Below are positions 62,044 through 64,000 of a DNA stretch of 64,000 nt, one piece after another. Within the stretch, counting starts at the first letter, position 1. Each line of letters opens with the position of its first letter. The notes beneath the pieces were generated by a model. The model searched no databases. It was not told where the DNA came from and was given only the letters and a program-made list of their open reading frames with translations. This DNA is from Tetranychus cinnabarinus (lineage: Eukaryota; Arthropoda; Arachnida; Trombidiformes; Tetranychidae). The stretch is from contig WHVY01000007.1 in NCBI GenBank assembly GCA_022266195.1, forward strand, positions 3,038,001-3,102,000, in the 5' to 3' direction. Both the position numbers and the translations under genes were made by a program.

Positions 62044-64000
62044 GTAAAATTTGTTTTCTCTTTTTATGCTCAATTTAAATTTTAATTCTAATTTTAAAGG
62101 CAAAAAGGTTGCTTCAAATGTTTAAGCTGTGTTGAAATTTATTTTCACTGCAGAGCTTAATTAGGTAACAGCCCCTCACAGTTTGGGCGCTTTTTTACTT
62201 TTGGATTTTATCGTCTGCTTTGCTCTATTTTAAATGTCTTTTTTTCAAGGTTAGTCCGGACAAAGTTCATGATTTTTTTACTGTTTTTATATTCATATAT
62301 TTATATTCATCAGTAGTTAATTATAAATCTGTTAAAATGTCAACTAGACTGTTAATTTTGGGCAAATTATTACACGTATTTGTAATTATTGAACATGCTT
62401 GAACATGTCCACTTTGTGTTTGCTGTAACTTGTGATTTTAATGTTAAATTCACAGAGTATAAACTACTCTTCGGCTGAATCAATGTTTATTCAACATCAA
62501 TTTTTGTGGATAATTAATGGATCACTTTGAAATCAGCTTTATTCCTTGATTAAAGACTAATTAATTGACCTTGATTGGCTCAAGATGACCTTCTATTTCT
62601 TAAAGATATGGGTACAAACGGACGCTTTATCCAGATGCAGCTGAAAGCCTCATTTGTAAGCTTTTTCAACGGATTTTAACGCTTAAACTGTATCGGTGAT
62701 CTATTAATGAATGCGGACCAATTGTAAAGGGTGTCAGAAATAAAATGCTTGAAAGGCAGAAATTAAACTAAAAATTATTGGCTTCAGATAATTTTGGTTA
62801 GACAAATGAAAACGATTTTTGATAAGATGATTTTATGCGACATCTTTGTGTGAAAAATGAAGATTTAATCTGGTGGTTATTTTACCGATTTCTTAAAAAA
62901 AAGTGCCCTTAAATCTTCATTTTTTCACACAAAGATGTCGCAGAAAATCATCTTATCAAAAATCGTTTTCATTTGTTTAACCAAAATTATCTAAAGCCAA
63001 TAATTTTTAGTTTAATTTCTGCCTTTCAAGCATTTTATTTCTGACACCCTTTACATTTATCGTTTCAATGTTTTTCAGACCCGATTTCATACGAATACGA
63101 CTTCTTGGTATGCTTTGTATTGATTTTTGATTCTGTCTGTTTCATTATAAAACTTATGTCTTGTCATTTCTTTAAGAAATATGAAACTTCAGCCATGTCA
63201 GAGCAATTACTCTTTTACTCTCTTATTTATTATATACTTATTGATATTTGATTAACTTTCTCTGGTACAGCTAATAGTAAAACTGTTTATTTGTTTGTTT
63301 TCTGTTCCCCTCTTGTGATTCAGTAAACTTGATAGTTTTTATTTATATTTGTCCAATGATGAAGATAGATTGATACAGTTTTTAATGAGTCAACTGTTCA
63401 ACTGTATCTTATTAAAGTTTATCTACAATATTATCCAATATCCAATCCAGATATATTATCAGCAATAACTTACAACAAGAAACTGAACATGAACTGAGAA
63501 AATAAATGATGAAAATTGAACCCAAAAATTTAATTAACCAACCCAAGTTAATCAATAATGGCTAATTGAGAGAGAGTAAAAGAGTAATTCAAAATGTTCA
63601 CAACCAACCGAATAAAGTCGATAGATTTAGGTGTTACAATTGTAGCTTCAATTGACCAACAATATCCATTTTGACCTTTAAAAGTTTCAATTTTCTTTGA
63701 AAGAAATGTATTTTAATTTCCTTCCCTGAATCCTGACAATTTGTAAAGTGTCAGTAAATTTCACAACTCGATTTAGATTGGGATAAATGCGATGATTTAG
63801 CCTGGTGATACTTGAAAACGTTTGATATGATTGATGGTAAAAAGGATCAAACTAAGCTTTAAGCATCTTTTAGATCCCTTTTGTTTTGTTCAAAAAGACA
63901 CTTTAGGAAGCAAATTTTGGTTCCCTTCACCTCTCAGTCTTGAGTCATTTCATTTATTGAATCTTGTCATTTTTGTCTGAAAAACTGTTGCTTGAAAATC
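62044..64000. other. Intron 4 of the GPAT gene, running off the window
   Basis: No exon matching the conserved continuation of GPAT3/4 (the segment after VYPIAIK, with its Trp-rich and VWYLPP-like parts) could be found, so the intron is at least 1.95 kb. It contains the foldback element at 62723-63055. Otherwise it is AT-rich and featureless. Confidence 0.6.
62723..63055. mobile_element. Foldback MITE with long terminal inverted repeats
   Basis: Two nearly identical arms face each other: left 62723-62868 and right 62909-63055, separated by a 40-bp loop. They differ at three substitutions and one single-base indel over about 146 bp. The ends read GTAAAGGGTGTCAGAAAT. If the element is taken as 62724-63054 it is flanked by ATT on both sides, a possible 3-bp target duplication. 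There is no coding capacity. The high identity of the arms suggests recent insertion or arm correction. On transcription with the host intron it would form a long hairpin. Confidence 0.85.

Noticed and set aside
62220..62402. Open frame starting KVSPDKVHDFF after an acceptor-like TTTTTTTCAAG as the next GPAT exon
   Set aside because: Its sequence does not match the strongly conserved continuation of GPAT3/4, and it becomes a hydrophobic, chance-like run.

Overview
This is nuclear DNA of an animal, most likely an arthropod. It is AT-rich (roughly one-third GC by eye), its genes are split by GT-AG introns, and almost all of the coding sequence belongs to metazoan families: a class IV POU factor, an Sm protein, serine palmitoyltransferase, an adhesion GPCR and a GPAT3/4-type acyltransferase. 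Low GC, a mix of tiny and multi-kilobase introns and short UTRs would fit a chelicerate such as an acariform (spider-mite-like) mite. That is an impression, not a proof.

Layout. 1-4.3 kb: a two-exon POU class IV (Brn-3/acj6/unc-86) gene on +. 4.3-14.0 kb: nearly 10 kb with no gene that I can support, probably regulatory DNA of the POU gene. 14.0-17.8 kb: a tight housekeeping cluster. It holds an unrecognised tail-anchored protein (-), the spliceosomal Sm-G protein (+) and a seven-exon SPTLC1 gene (-) that converges on Sm-G with overlapping 3' ends. 17.8-20.3 kb: intergenic. 20.3-53.3 kb: one large minus-strand adhesion GPCR gene. I rebuilt it as 15 coding exons (1,242 residues) in which every splice phase agrees. 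Its ectodomain reads signal sequence, CUB, EGF, two Ig domains, hormone-receptor motif, GAIN/GPS, then seven membrane helices. 53.3-57.4 kb: the divergent intergenic region. 57.4 kb to the window end: the first four exons of a GPAT3/4-like acyltransferase (+), whose C-terminal exons lie outside the window.

The most notable points are the GPCR's domain order together with a GPS that lacks the catalytic His and an extracellular loop 2 without Cys or Trp, and a GC-rich 9-mer (consensus RCWGGGAGT) repeated more than 20 times. The repeats lie only in non-coding DNA around the POU and GPCR genes and are absent from the housekeeping cluster. Further points are two non-autonomous inverted-repeat elements in introns, a possible diverged duplicate of the last SPTLC1 exon, and a few coding-like relics in introns or intergenic DNA.

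I recognised no rRNA, tRNA or CRISPR array. Exon coordinates come from reading splice sites and reading-frame phase by eye, without transcript data.
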